Of a stretch of 64,000 nucleotides of DNA, positions 42,285 through 53,039 are shown piece by piece (the first letter of the stretch is position 1; each line of letters opens with the position of its first letter). The position numbers were made by a program, and so were the translations under genes. The DNA lies in the NCBI GenBank assembly GCA_037127315.1, contig JBBBDQ010000330.1, positions 2,456,001 through 2,520,000 of the forward strand, given 5' to 3'. Source of the stretch: Ascarosepion bandense. Lineage: Eukaryota; Mollusca; Cephalopoda; Sepiida; Sepiidae. The notes below the pieces were generated by a model. That model had not been told where the DNA came from. It did no database searches and saw only the letters and a program-made list of their open reading frames with translations.

Positions 42285-42480
42285 TGAGTTCAATCCCTCG
42301 GCCGAGCAATGTGTACTTGGACTTAGTGGAAACAGGGTGAGCAATACTACTGGACGATATATAGATAATGGAACAAGAATAGTCTATTCCCTAGATAAAA
42401 ATAAAGGGTTAGTTTCGGAATTTCTTGTAGGTTACCTGGATCAACATACCCCTGACGAAACGCTGTGATAACAGCCAGAA
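42285..42480 (+). repeat. B-box-bearing repeat with a weak hammerhead-like end
   Basis: GAGTTCAATCCCTCGG near 42,291-42,306 resembles a tRNA B box. Near 42,448-42,480, CUGACGA is followed by a GCUGU/ACAGC stem and GAAC. These echo the family H hammerhead but have extra bases on both sides of stem II, so it is not a proper core. Confidence 0.4.
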
Positions 42481-42776
42481 CACGAGCACAAGAGTCCGAA
42501 TATAGTGTAAATAAAAGTAGATAGATGTTTTTTTACTGATTTTCACCCAGTACAAGGTCCAAGAGCCACCCAAAGTAGCAGATTACTGTGTGGATTCATT
42601 TTAGCACAGGGAAAACTCAGCGTTAGGTTAAGTGAAGTAGACTTTAGAAGGAACCGGAAACCCAATCCTAAACAGGAAAAAAGGGATAAACCTCTACTCC
42701 CGCTTAAAAGACTAGGGTGGAGTAAAAACCAGACGATGGGTGAATCTATCCACTCCAAATGAATACGAACAGACTG
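42481..42776. other. Unassigned stretch
   Basis: No feature recognised. Confidence 0.45.

Positions 42777-42838
<62 letters not shown>
42777..42838. repeat. (TAGA)n microsatellite
   Basis: About 15 units preceded by GAACAGACTGAGA, a phrase also found just before the (TAGA)n at 3.5 kb (AACAGATTGAGA). The two arrays may therefore share an ancestral mobile element. Confidence 0.93.
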
Positions 42839-42839
<1 letters not shown>

Positions 42840-44820
42840 AGGGAAAAAACATTTGCAAAAGAAAAAGTTGAGGCAATTATAAGAAAAATAAGTACTGAAG
42901 TAGGTAAGGATCCCACTTTTACTAAATTGGGAAAGTTACGCTCAATGCACATTGCCATAATGAAGGTGATAATAACAAGGAGTGCATTGAAAGACAGTCG
43001 TAACACAAGTAGTAGCCGTCATAATTGTATAACGACCATATTTACCACGACGACGTCAACTGCTGCTGCCATCTGTACTACCACCACGACTACTATTATC
43101 AATAACCAGAAATTAATTAATCAGCGTATGACAATAGGAAGAAAAATGAATAAATAGCATGTGAACATGGTAAAAATACCGATTAGCTGTTTCGTAAATT
43201 AAACTGGAGTTACAGAGTAATCAGTTTGATTTACTCGAGCGCGTACTGCAGGTTGACGGATTAAGTGCACTGATATTGTAGATGCGTTTGCCTTTTTATA
43301 TTCATATTTGTCTCGTTGTATCCATTTACAGAGAACAACAACATACAACAACAATAACAGGAAATAACTTGTCAATTTATTTACTGGAGTGGAAAATATA
43401 AGAAAAATACTGAGATATTTTTCTTCATTAAAGTTCATTTTCCCCAATTTCAGAAGTTTGAATAATAAAAATAATAATAGTAATAATAATAAATTTCGTC
43501 AACTGTAAGGATAAGTTTACATAATATTTTGTTGCATTTTAGAATGGCGTGTATCTCTACCTGAGACTGACTATGACAAGCAGAGAGAAAGCCGGTTATA
43601 TTTGATAAAAAAAAAAAATGGATAAAATAAAAATAATACTAATAAAAGCAACTGAATTATCGATTCCTTACCTCGTGTGCTCGTGTCGTAAGTGATGACA
43701 ACGCAAGAACGGGTGACTGACAGTGAATTCAGTTAGTCGGATGTATTCACCTCAAGAGGATCGAATAGTTCGCAAGTGCTAGATCAACAAGTTACAGAAA
43801 GAAAAATTAAAAGTAAATAAAACGAAATACGCAAGTAAAGCTAAAAAAAAGAAACAAAAGAGAATATTAAAAAAAAGTATCAGTTTCGATGGAAACTATT
43901 TCTGGGACAACCGTATAATACACACAAATACACATTGCTAACAACAATTTCTGCAAGCCCGCATACGTTACCAGATTATATTAACAAATACTAAAAAGTA
44001 AAACGCTTTACACGTGCACGTTGTTATGTCTATACTAGGACCTAAGCATTAATAAATAAAAAGACATACATGTGGGTACTCACTGAATGTAATGCTATGA
44101 AAGAAAATAAAACACTGGAGAATGACATAAACCAACTAAGGAAATCGGGAGTTAGTCCCTTGCCACTTTGTCACTTAACGAGGCGAGAAAGAACGAAGGT
44201 CGGAAAGAAGAAAAAAATAAACGGAGAAGGAGGGAAAAACAGAAAAAGAAGCAACTGTAGCGGTTGTGGTTGGGGTGTTGCTGGAGACAAATCAGAGAAG
44301 TGAACGTACGTACAGCGACGATAGGTAACACTTGCCACCTTGGACGCTATTTGGTTTGGTGGTGATAACGAGTGGTCGAAGGGAATTTCAAAATACATTT
44401 ATATCACATTGGTGAGTAAATAATGCAGTCTCTCTGTTTATTAATGTACATATCTTATACATTTTATCACCGTAAGAAAGCTTTTTCACGTAAGTTATAG
44501 AAACACTGAACATCTAAAACTAAGCTCGTTATCTATAAATGTATAACTCTTTGTTTTTTTCATATTAGTAAATGTATCGTTAGGTAAAAAATTCTTTTGC
44601 AGAAAATAAATAATATCGGTTAAACACCGTTATCAGAGAAAAGTACGTAATTAAACAGCATGCATAATTTTGATCAGCTATAAATAATGCGACGTTTTTA
44701 AAGTTATTGGCTCATTCCTTTGATCCGAGGATTTAGATAATTTGCTGATAAGCAAACAATAAAACTTATCTTGAAATATTTATCTGTCTTTACTGATACC
44801 AAATTAGAAACTTCTAATCA

Positions 44821-44862
<42 letters not shown>

Positions 44863-45022
44863 TTAACGGCCCTGAGACAAAAAAAAGGATAATGATTTAA
44901 GATTTTTAAAAATGTTTATGAATATTAACATAAAATAAATAAGTATTTTACGACAAACACATTCTTAATGTTTAGCTAGATTTAAAATACAATAATTAAT
45001 AATATTATGTTTTTATAACTTC
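42839..45022. other. Unassigned 2.2-kb stretch
   Basis: AT-rich, with short A-runs and an (AT)n at about 44,830-44,858. No coding or RNA motif is recognised on either strand. A second candidate for unique host sequence. Confidence 0.45.
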
Positions 45023-45092
45023 TTAGGACGTATTATTATTCCTTTTGATTTCTGTTGTATACACATTTCCTTCCGGATACCAAACAAAGACT

Positions 45093-45142
<50 letters not shown>

Positions 45143-45450
45143 TTAGTTTATTTTATTTTTTGATTTCTGTTGTATACACATTTTCTTCCGAGTCCCAACC
45201 AGATACCTAAGGTAAAAAACGACAGCATAACATTTTCCACTGAGTAATTTTGTAAAAAAGAAGATAATACACATTTTTCATAGATAAAGCCCTTCGTAAG
45301 GAGTGAACTGTACTTTTGAGTACAATTGCTTAACGTTTTGAGTACTAGGGATCCGTTCAATGAAACTGTCGGAACCTTTTCCAATCAAACTCAGAGCCCT
45401 AACCACAACGGGCACTACTGATGTCCTCATGTCCAGCATTATTATTATTA
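45023..45450 (-). mobile_element. R2-type LINE 3' ends around an (ATT)n tail
   Basis: A short 3' UTR piece (45,030-45,085) is followed by (ATT)n at 45,094-45,142 and then a longer 3' end to 45,450. On the minus strand that end reads MRTSVVPVVVRALSLIGKGSDSF and a decayed TPYEGLYL segment. This matches the KTRVVPMIVGALGMIKNGT block of the 5.5-7.4 kb copy. Confidence 0.8.
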
Positions 45451-45599
45451 TTGTTGTTGTTGTTGTTGCCTTATCTTTGCTTTATGTAGTACGAGCTGCC
45501 CTTAAGATCAAATAAAGACTTCAAGAGGCAACTAGCTTTTGTTTTGTCTCAAAAGATCATACAGATGAGGTGTTATGCAATAAGCGAGAATAAAATGTA

Positions 45600-45965
45600 A
45601 CTGTGGTCACTGCACGGTGAGAAATTTTCGAAAGACTTGATAATCACGCATGAGAGTTGTGTTTTGAGATTCATATATTTTGAGGCTTCGCAGAAATTTG
45701 ATCCACGTATTTATTTGTTTCTTTTGACATCATTCCAAAAATCCCCAATAAGAAAAAGTAATGTTGTCTTGAGATGCCACATTCTACTGATTTCTACCTC
45801 GAGGTCCTTGACTTTACTTAGTTTCTTAAACAGTTTCATAGATATGTTTTTCTCGGCTAGGATTACAACATCCATCAGAAGTCATGTCTTTTCAACATGA
45901 TTATTCACAATTATGCCTTGCCGATTTGCCTGGATTTTCCAATCTGTCTGAACACTGAAATTACA
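45600..45965 (-). mobile_element. R2-type LINE restriction-like endonuclease fragment
   Basis: The minus strand reads ANRQGIIVNNHVEKT, a LLMDVV block, then KLFKKLSKVKDLEVEISRMW and HLKTTLLFLIGDF. This aligns with ANRPDIIVKNQKEKT, LLIDMA and KYKDLEIEIGKMWKLKT in the copy at 6.9-7.1 kb. The nuclease PD has become QG. It is followed by (AAC)n at 45,444-45,475. Confidence 0.82.
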
Positions 45966-46024
45966 GACAATGGCAACCTCTTCAATGCCTCATATAATTT
46001 AATCACCAATTCACTTGGCTAGGG

Positions 46025-46084
<60 letters not shown>

Positions 46085-46260
46085 TCCTTTGATTTTTATT
46101 GTATGCTCATTTCTTTCCGGGTCCCAACCAGTAACCTAAGGTTAGAAATAGCATCATGACATTTTCTCTTGTATATATAAAACTCTACATAAATTATAAA
46201 GTCCTTCATAGGATGTGAGCTCTGCTTTTAAGAACAATTTTATGACTTTGTTTACTATTT
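46025..46260 (-). mobile_element. R2-type LINE 3' end with (ATT)n tail
   Basis: (ATT)n at 46,025-46,083, then a minus-strand 3' UTR (complement of TCCTTTGATTTTTATTGTAT) and a KLFLKAELTSYEGLY remnant. The layout matches the copies at 45.1 and 47.4 kb. Confidence 0.75.
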
Positions 46261-46742
46261 ACATGTTTTGTAAGTCAAGAACAAATTCACATAACTTCTT
46301 TATTGGCATTTAAGTCTAATCATACAAAGTTGTACGTTTTCTGTTTATTTATATTTAAGTAGCATAGTAAAGGTCACATAATTATTTACATAACAATCAA
46401 TGTATCTGTACACTTTGTGTAGGATTCATAGATCACAACAAATAAACATGTCCAATTTTTCACCTTTAACATACATGATAATGGCTGTGACCTCGTTGTC
46501 GATTATGACCACCACGAGATATTACTGCCAAACATGGTTGTGTTTTAAAGAAATAGTGCTCTTTAAACCATACAAATCTAAAACCACTTACACAAAATTG
46601 ACATACATAATGACTGGCCACTCGTATCCGAGGATGCCCGTCTACCAGGGCGGCTAGCTAATGTCCGTTTTAGCGTACATTTGTGTTTGATTGGCACCCA
46701 CCAAGCCCAGCGTTTTAACTAATCGGTCACGCGCCCATATAA
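46261..46742. other. Unassigned stretch
   Basis: A GC-richer island near 46,610-46,735 (GGATGCCCGTCTACCAGGGC region) is not assignable. Confidence 0.4.
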
Positions 46743-46995
46743 CATACATACATACATACATACATACATACATACATACATAGTTGAGGACTCGTTAAAT
46801 GACCATGACAGTCATTGACAAGTTCGATCAATGTGTTTAGTTTTCGTGAAATGAAATGACAATGGTTCTTGATTCCCAAAAATTAATTGCAATGCTCATC
46901 GCCTATGTGGTAAACTAAGTTTGGTTATACATATATACATACATAGATATTGGCAGTATTTGGGCAACGTTTTTTTTTTTTTTTTTTTTTTTTTT
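46743..46995. repeat. (CATA)n array and a poly-T run
   Basis: (CATA)n at 46,743-46,781 and 25 T at about 46,971-46,995. The spacer between is unassigned. Confidence 0.9.
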
Positions 46996-47348
46996 GCCTG
47001 ATGTAAGTTTGGTTAAAGACCAACTTAAGTTCTTTATTAAGAACACATAAACATGCACATACATTATCAACAAAAAGCCTTTTGATAATGACTTACGTAT
47101 CAAGTTCATAGATACTGAGTACTTAATTTTATCTTCAAATATTTACTGGAAACCAGGCAATGGTATGAAATTTCAAAAATAAAGGAAACAACCTAAACAA
47201 AACGACTTTCATTGATCTTTAGCCAAACTTGTATAAACATACATAAATATATATATGCACGTACTCACACACATCTATCTATTTATCTATCTATCCTGAA
47301 GAGTTTATGTAATTCCTGAAACTCAAAGTATTGACAAGATGAATGAAC
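46996..47348. other. Unassigned stretch
   Basis: No gene. A short (CTAT)n lies near 47,275-47,296. Confidence 0.5.
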
Positions 47349-47404
<56 letters not shown>

Positions 47405-47880
47405 TCCTTTGATTTCTTTTGTATAATTATTTCGTTTTGGGTTTCAACCAGAGACCTAAGGTCAGAAATGGTATCATGGCATTTTCTACTGGACAATTTT
47501 TACATAGATAGAGCCCTTTGTAAGGCGTGAAGTGTAATTCTGAGAACAATTCTATCTTGCAGCATGAATTACCAAGAATCCTTTCAGTGATTACATCAGA
47601 ACCTTTTCCTATTAAACCCAGAACCACAACCAAAACTGGAATTATTGATATTGTCATGCACCCCATTTTTTGACTGCTCCATCTCAAGATCCTTGTATTT
47701 TGATAGTTTCTGAAGATGTTCAATAATACATTACAGTTTGTAGGGCCTGTCATGTCAATAATAAAGATCATTCTGTTTTATGGTCTTTGATTAGGATCTC
47801 TTGTCGATTAGCCTTAATTATTCTGTCTGTGTATTTTAAAGTCCCATAAAATTGTTATATGTCCTATCACTATAACTTAT
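47349..47880 (-). mobile_element. R2-type LINE 3' end with (ATT)n tail, longest minus copy
   Basis: After (ATT)n at 47,349-47,403, the minus strand reads, from its 5' side: ITILWDFKIHTDRIIKANRQ, IIDMTGPTNCNVL, IPVLVVVLGLIGKGSDV, and the ending LRITLHALQRALSM followed by TAA. The same blocks (VTILWDYTIYTDRKIEANRP, LIDMACPADCN, LSTAHTLRKTLSM) end the 6.1-7.3 kb copy. Two frameshifts are present. Confidence 0.87.
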
Positions 47881-48008
47881 ATTATTATTAACGACTGGTC
47901 CCGTGCAGTCAAAAATAGCGCCAAAAAATATTCATACCGATATGCCGAAATGAGTATTTTAAATTAAGACATAAGAAAAAATCCAAAGCCCTGAGCGGGA
48001 TAGTAGGA

Positions 48009-48118
<110 letters not shown>

Positions 48119-48149
48119 GTTACAATTATATAGTTATGCATTAATTGTA

Positions 48150-48204
48150 CATTGAGACACGGCAATTTCTATGTTTCGAGATAGATTCTCTTCATCAGGC
48201 AATG
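48150..48204 (-). ncRNA. Type I hammerhead motif in the left palindrome arm
   Basis: On the minus strand: CUGAUGA (48,198-48,192), a GAGA/UCUC stem II with one extra A, GAAA (48,177-48,174), a stem III of CAUAG against CCGUG (one mismatch), and GUC with cleavage after 48,156. Stem I is CAUUG-C against U-CAAUG: five pairs and one mismatch at the position next to the core. Confidence 0.65.
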
Positions 48205-48263
48205 TTTGATGTTGGTTGTACAGATGATTTAAAATGTAAATCATCTGTACAACCAACATCAAA

Positions 48264-48318
48264 CGTTTCCTGATGAAGAGAATCTATCTCAAAACATAGA
48301 AATTTCCGTGTCGCAATG
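48264..48318 (+). ncRNA. Hammerhead motif in the right palindrome arm, core mutated
   Basis: CUGAUGA at 48,270-48,276 and the same stem II, but GAAA is AAAA at 48,291-48,294, which removes the essential G12. Stem III and GUC are kept. The stem I 3' strand is GCAAUG, the exact complement of the 5' strand in the left arm. Together the arms show that the parent unit had a perfect stem I. Confidence 0.6.
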
Positions 48319-48445
48319 TACAATTAATTCATAACTATATAATTATATTAAGCTCTATAATATTTATTATATTGAGCACTGTTCATAATAAAATAAATAC
48401 CAAGGCACTCAAAATGTAAAACCTTTAGTCCTCTTCACCTGAAAT

Positions 48446-48448
<3 letters not shown>

Positions 48449-48491
<43 letters not shown>
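48449..48491. repeat. (AT)n microsatellite
   Basis: About 21 units between the palindrome and the Penelope-type element. Confidence 0.94.
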
Positions 48492-48496
<5 letters not shown>

Positions 48497-48675
48497 AAAT
48501 ATAACAGACAATGAATGTCTATTATGTTTAATCATGAGCTGTTCTAAATGTCGTATTTTGCCTTTAATTTCAGGTGAAAATAAAGACAAAAATTGTCCAA
48601 TATTTGGCTATTTTTTTATTATGCTGGTTCTAAGATTCGGCTCACATGAACCATTTTCATCTTCATCTTCAGAGA

Positions 48676-48870
48676 GGTTATTGGTCAGAATTAAATTAGA
48701 CAAGTATACAGTTGTATTAAAAAGTTCTCAAAACATATAATATAAAGCTATTGAATATTTTCATTTGGAAGTCAGTCGATTACGCGTCCTGGTTTCAACC
48801 TTTCGGTATCTTTGGGCGTTTTATATCAACTGATTTTTCAGCGTGTTTTCAAACGTACGGCAGGAATTTT
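48676..48870 (-). repeat. Penelope-associated module M, copy 1
   Basis: About 195 bases that align with 53,648-53,850, and in inverse orientation with 50,605-50,722. On the minus strand it contains a hammerhead-like core at 48,837-48,771: CCAAAGA for CUGANGA, an ACC/GGU stem II, GAAA. A nine-pair outer stem I is UCAGUUGAU with AUCGACUGA. It lies upstream of the PLE coding remnant and may be its terminal repeat. Confidence 0.65.
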
Positions 48871-49229
48871 CAGATCTGAAATCCCCCAAAAAGGGAGGCG
48901 TTTTTCAATAATTGTAAACACTTTCATCCGGGTTTTGTATTTCATCCGGGTTTTGTATTTCATTCGGTTTGTTTTAAGATATATTTTCTATGTTTATACT
49001 AGGACATTACTTCGGACCTTTCATTTAGTAACCTTTTTCGTTTAGGAAATAATAATATGGCTAATTTCTCTTCTTGGTACAATCTGCAGAAATCACCACC
49101 GTTGTAAAGTCTGCCTTTTTAAATATTTTCCATATTATATCAGGGTCTTTGCCGTTTTTTTCTTTTGATTTTCACACGTGATTAGATAGTCTGTTACAAT
49201 TTTTAAGGCTTTCTAGCTTGAAAGTGATT

Positions 49230-50600
49230 ATACCATCGATTTTTAAAATTAAAACAAAGTAAATTGACAAAAATATGCAGAGGACAAAAAAAAAAAATTA
49301 ATTTAAAGTTACCTCCTGCTATTGAAAAACTAGCTAAATTTGAAAAGGATATGATTTCTCTAATAGATAAAATAAAAGTTAAAAGGATTAATAACAGCTT
49401 CCAAAAACTATTAAACACTAAAGTAAAAAGAATTAAAAAAGTGCAAGATATCCTTATTAAAAGCGAGAAATCAGTAATAAGTTCGAAAGATTACGAGAAA
49501 AAATAAATGTAGAAGTCCTCGCACCGACTTATGAACTCAACAAAAATTGAATTACGTAAAATAAGCCAAGAAATCTTAAAAATATATGTAATTTATTAAG
49601 GATTGTTACACAAGCCAATCAATGGAAGTACACAAGTGAGTATATTTCTAGGTTCTGGACAATTAGAAATAAAGAAAAAAATACTTCTGTAAAATATAAC
49701 ATTAAAAACTTTTACCATCATTATTTGAGAAAGGGTTGATGGAAGCTTTGAATTTTGCTAAGCAGTTCATAAATATACCATCGGATCATATAAACATAAT
49801 TATACATTGCTGTAAATCCATACTGTTCCACAATGGTGAAGCATGGAGTAAATAATAAAAAAGGGCACATTTGATGTACTACAAGGTTCGTTTGACGGAA
49901 CTAAAATCTCAAAAATTGTATATTGTAAACAAACTCAACGAAATAGTTCACATAGGTTATATAGAGATGACAGGTAGATGATATTGCTGAACAACAGAAG
50001 AGCAAATGACAAGATAAGAAAAATGCTTTTCAAACTCTTCAAGAGTCTCGATTTTGAAATGAGGTCGAGATAAATAAAACAGTTGACCAATATTTAGATC
50101 TAGAATTTAATCTACAAACTGGTCTCCCCATATATGAAACCAAACACAAATTTGGGGTATGTGAACACTGGGTCTAACGAGCCTGCTAATATAATTAAAC
50201 ACATACCTAAAGTTATAAAACACAGGTTATCTAAAAATTCTTTTCACAAAACAATTTTCTCTGGACGAAAAAGATTATGAAAAATCCTTAAAGGAAAATG
50301 GTCATAAAATAAATTAGAATATAAACCTCAGATAAACAAGAAAATGAAAAACAATGCAAGCAAACGAAACATTATTTCGTTCAATCTATCTTTTAATTTA
50401 GAAGTAAAGTCTTAAAATGGGAAAATATTTTTCAAATTAACTAATACACACTTCTCTAAAAAGTCGGAAGTACATAAAATATTCAATAGAAATACAGTTA
50501 AATCAAGTTACAGCTGTATTTGTAATTTAAAGCATAATATCGCTAACGAAAAATGTAACTGCAGAGACAAAAACAAATGCCCAGTTATTTTAAACTTGCA
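49230..50600 (+). pseudogene. Penelope-like element reverse transcriptase, decayed
   Basis: A PLE reverse transcriptase is related to telomerase. The N-terminal part is open at 49,264-49,506 and reads LPPAIEKLAKFEKDMISLID. After a gap come EALNFAKQFINIPSDHINII, KSILFHNGEAWSK and FDVLQGSFDGTKI. The catalytic LYRDD is at 49,957-49,971; YRDD is characteristic of PLEs. Then PYMKPNTNLGYVN, SNEPANIIKHIPKVIKHRLS, EVHKIFNRNTVKSSYSC and CNCRDKNKCPV end at about 50,585. The GIY-YIG endonuclease that should follow is missing. Many stops and frameshifts are present. Confidence 0.9.
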
Positions 50601-50604
50601 GTTG

Positions 50605-50722
50605 TACGTTCTGAATCTTCCTGTTGTGTGTCTGAAAAAGGCGTTGGAGAATCAATTGATATAAAACGTCTAAAGATAACGAAAGGTTCAAACAAAGTTT
50701 GCGTAATCTACTGACTTACAAA
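50605..50722 (+). repeat. Penelope-associated module M, copy 2
   Basis: Inverse of copy 1: TCAATTGATATAAAACGTCT, an AACGAAAGGTTCAAAC core, then TTTGCGTAATCTACTGACTT. It stands directly after the truncated PLE coding sequence, so the PLE is flanked by inverted copies of one module. The hammerhead-like core has CUAAAGA and CAAA in place of CUGANGA and GAAA. Confidence 0.65.

Positions 50723-50727
<5 letters not shown>

Positions 50728-50774
<47 letters not shown>
50728..50774. repeat. (AT)n microsatellite
   Basis: About 23 units after module M copy 2. The flanks AATTGCTTAGCGTTCG and the AATGCTAAGCAATT at 50,823 form a short inverted pair beyond it. Confidence 0.93.
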
Positions 50775-50777
<3 letters not shown>

Positions 50778-51107
50778 GCTTAGCGTTCGTAAGAATAATT
50801 GGATAATTTGCACGTTCTAATGAATGCTAAGCAATTTGTCAAGCGTTATATTTGAAGCAAGAAAAAAATTTACAGTGATTTTTAGCAACACATTTTTTAT
50901 GGCTATTTTTTGTTACCACAACTGAAAATGATCTTGGAAGGAAATTAAAAGTACTTGAGAACATTGAAAAATGAATGATAATAACATTTATCAACGTTAC
51001 AACCCATTTCTGACATCTTTCAATTATAATACGCGAAAGATTATCAGTGAGTATGAATGGATTTTATTAAAAATAAGAAGACACAATGTTTGCAATTTAT
51101 TTAATCT

Positions 51108-51214
<107 letters not shown>

Positions 51215-51319
51215 ACACGTATGTACATACCCATATATAAATATTTATCAGGCGTTAATAGTACTCAATATAATATAATAGCGCTATTAAGCATATATAA
51301 TTAAACTTACATATTATTC

Positions 51320-51429
51320 TACGTCTAAATTATGACTTGAAGTTTTATGCACTACGCAACCATCAGGTGGATATTTTTAACTTGATGATTGCATAGTGCA
51401 TGAAAGTCCGAGTCGTGCTTTAGAGGTAG
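51320..51429. repeat. Palindrome of two hammerhead-like relics
   Basis: The arms 51,320-51,365 and 51,384-51,429 pair at about 35 of 46 positions. Minus arm: CUGAUGG, a UGC/GUG-type stem II, AAAA, and ACUUCAAGUC with a three-pair stem III and a GUC triplet. Plus arm: UUGAUGA, similar stem II, GAAA, GUCCGAGUC. Each arm keeps what the other has lost. No stem I is visible in either. Confidence 0.6.
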
Positions 51430-52242
51430 TATTATATATATGTAAGGGTGAAGGGTGAGACAAACTTTTAAGCATATTTTTTTCGTTTTGGTCAATGTTG
51501 AGCAGCTATTTTTTTTTTTTTTTATTTCTTTTTAGCAATTGTTTTTGTTTGCGCTACTTGACTTCGTTTTCACTTGGCTTAAAAAAATTTCATTAATTCC
51601 CGCTGTCGCACCTCCTGTCCTACCAATGTTCCGTTCATCTCTGATCTTTTTCTTAGTAATTTACTCGTCAAACAACCAGCATCATCTACCCTCCACCGCA
51701 AACGTCAGCCACCTGCTTAATCTGATTTCGTTGGCTGACAAAGACAAAAGTAATCCAGAAAAAAAAAATTGATAACAGGGACATATTCTGTTCAGCTGAT
51801 AGACGTAATTTCGTCCTACGCTGTTATTGAAGGACAGTCAGCTTAGCCTGGAAGAAACCCATATAAAATATGGTTAAAATAGTTTTAGGTATATTGGTAT
51901 TGGTCACAGACATCAGGGAATGCTTAAGTTGTTTTAATGAATAAGGGGAAGTAGATATTTCATTTTTGTAAACAGAGTTAAAATTTTTCACTGAAAATTG
52001 AAGTCATTTTTTTTTCTTTGAAAAAAACATGCCGAAATGTTCACTGAAAAAAGACACTAGTTTTACCAGGGTAAAAAATGAGTATTTTTCTCTGTTTAAA
52101 GGGAAAGTAGATTTTGTGAAAAAGGGCTTTATTTTCTTTTTGGGGTGGAGGATAAAAGGTGTTGGATTTATATTCAGTAAAAAAGAGAACTGTGTTTTTG
52201 AATGAAAATTTATAAAATAGCTATTTTAAAAAATGAAGATTT
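51430..52242. other. Unassigned stretch
   Basis: An open frame at 51,539-51,772 has no recognised domain. T/A-rich homopolymer runs are frequent. Confidence 0.45.
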
Positions 52243-52500
52243 AAGGCCATATCACGTTGAATCACCGATTCCCATACGATTACCGAAGTTACACAACCTC
52301 TATTCTTGTCAGTATCTAGATGAGTGAGTGCTTGAGTAAACCAGGTAGTTATTTTGGATGTCTCAGTGGTGTAATGGATAACGGCTCTGAAATGGAAATT
52401 GTAGAGTTGAGTTCCAGTTGCGTTCGTTACATTCATTTACGCGCACATACCATCAAGAAAGGTATGGATCCACTCTTCTCTTTTTGGTATGAGAAATTAA
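52243..52500 (+). mobile_element. Composite SINE-C (5S plus tRNA heads), copy 2
   Basis: 5S-derived part at 52,243-52,352: GGCCATATCACGTTGAATCA, ACCGAAGTTACACAACCTC, and a decayed box C. A tRNA-like part follows at about 52,356-52,430, with GTCTCAGTGGTGTAATGGAT as A-box region and GAGTTGAGTTCCAG as B-box region. A GTATGGATCCACTC body segment also occurs at 62.59 kb. Confidence 0.82.
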
Positions 52501-52768
52501 TGGGAAAAGGTAACAGAGAAGAAGTGATAGGGTGAGAAAGAGTAAAGGTAAAAGTGAAAGGAAGAAAGAGGAAAGCGAAAAATGAAACAGAGAGAGAAAG
52601 CAACCAGGAACCGAGATCGCGAGCAAAATAGAGAGCAAAGGAGTAAAGGGAAAATTTTATTGTTTTTCTCTTTCTTTCTCGCTCTCTCTCTCTCTTTAAG
52701 AGTAAATAGGGAAAAGTAACAGAATCAAAGACCAGTTATATATATATATTAATTAAACGTTATTTTTA

Positions 52769-52772
<4 letters not shown>
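52501..52772. repeat. Purine-rich stretch with (TC)n
   Basis: GAAAG-type purine-rich sequence to about 52,650, then a short (TC)n at 52,668-52,696. No gene. Confidence 0.7.

Positions 52773-52815
<43 letters not shown>
52773..52815. repeat. (AT)n microsatellite
   Basis: About 21 units, flanked on both sides by AAACGTTATTTTTAGTGA. Confidence 0.93.
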
Positions 52816-52822
<7 letters not shown>

Positions 52823-52825
52823 TTA

Positions 52826-53000
52826 TTACTTAAACGTTATTTTTAGTGAATACTAAATCTTAGAGAGTGGATATGATATTTTTCTCTAATAAGATTTAGC
52901 GATTATTCAGGCCAGTAGACGAAAATAAATAAATATACTGTCTTATAAATAAACGGAGCATCTACTTAGATACGAATATCCACTAAAAATAACGCTTAAG
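52826..53000. repeat. Foldback repeat related to the 27.4-kb SINE-like segment
   Basis: TTAAACGTTATTTTTAGTGA at the left is the near complement of CACTAAAAATAACGCTTAA at the right. The inner part (GGCCAGTAGACGAAAATAAA, AATATACTGTC) matches 27,390-27,480. Confidence 0.65.
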
Positions 53001-53039
53001 CCATAAAAGTCTGTCGGAGTTTTAAATAAAATCAGTCAA

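Larger units (their letters stand above)
48124..48344. repeat. Long palindrome of two head-to-head hammerhead units
   Basis: The left arm 48,124-48,230 and right arm 48,238-48,344 are 107 bases each and complementary at about 101 positions, with a seven-base spacer. Each arm contains one hammerhead motif. As RNA or single-stranded DNA the segment would fold into one long hairpin. Confidence 0.95.

Noticed and set aside
42448..42480. True hammerhead at CUGACGA
   Set aside because: Extra bases on both sides of stem II and GAAC in place of GAAA; the similarity to family H may be chance.
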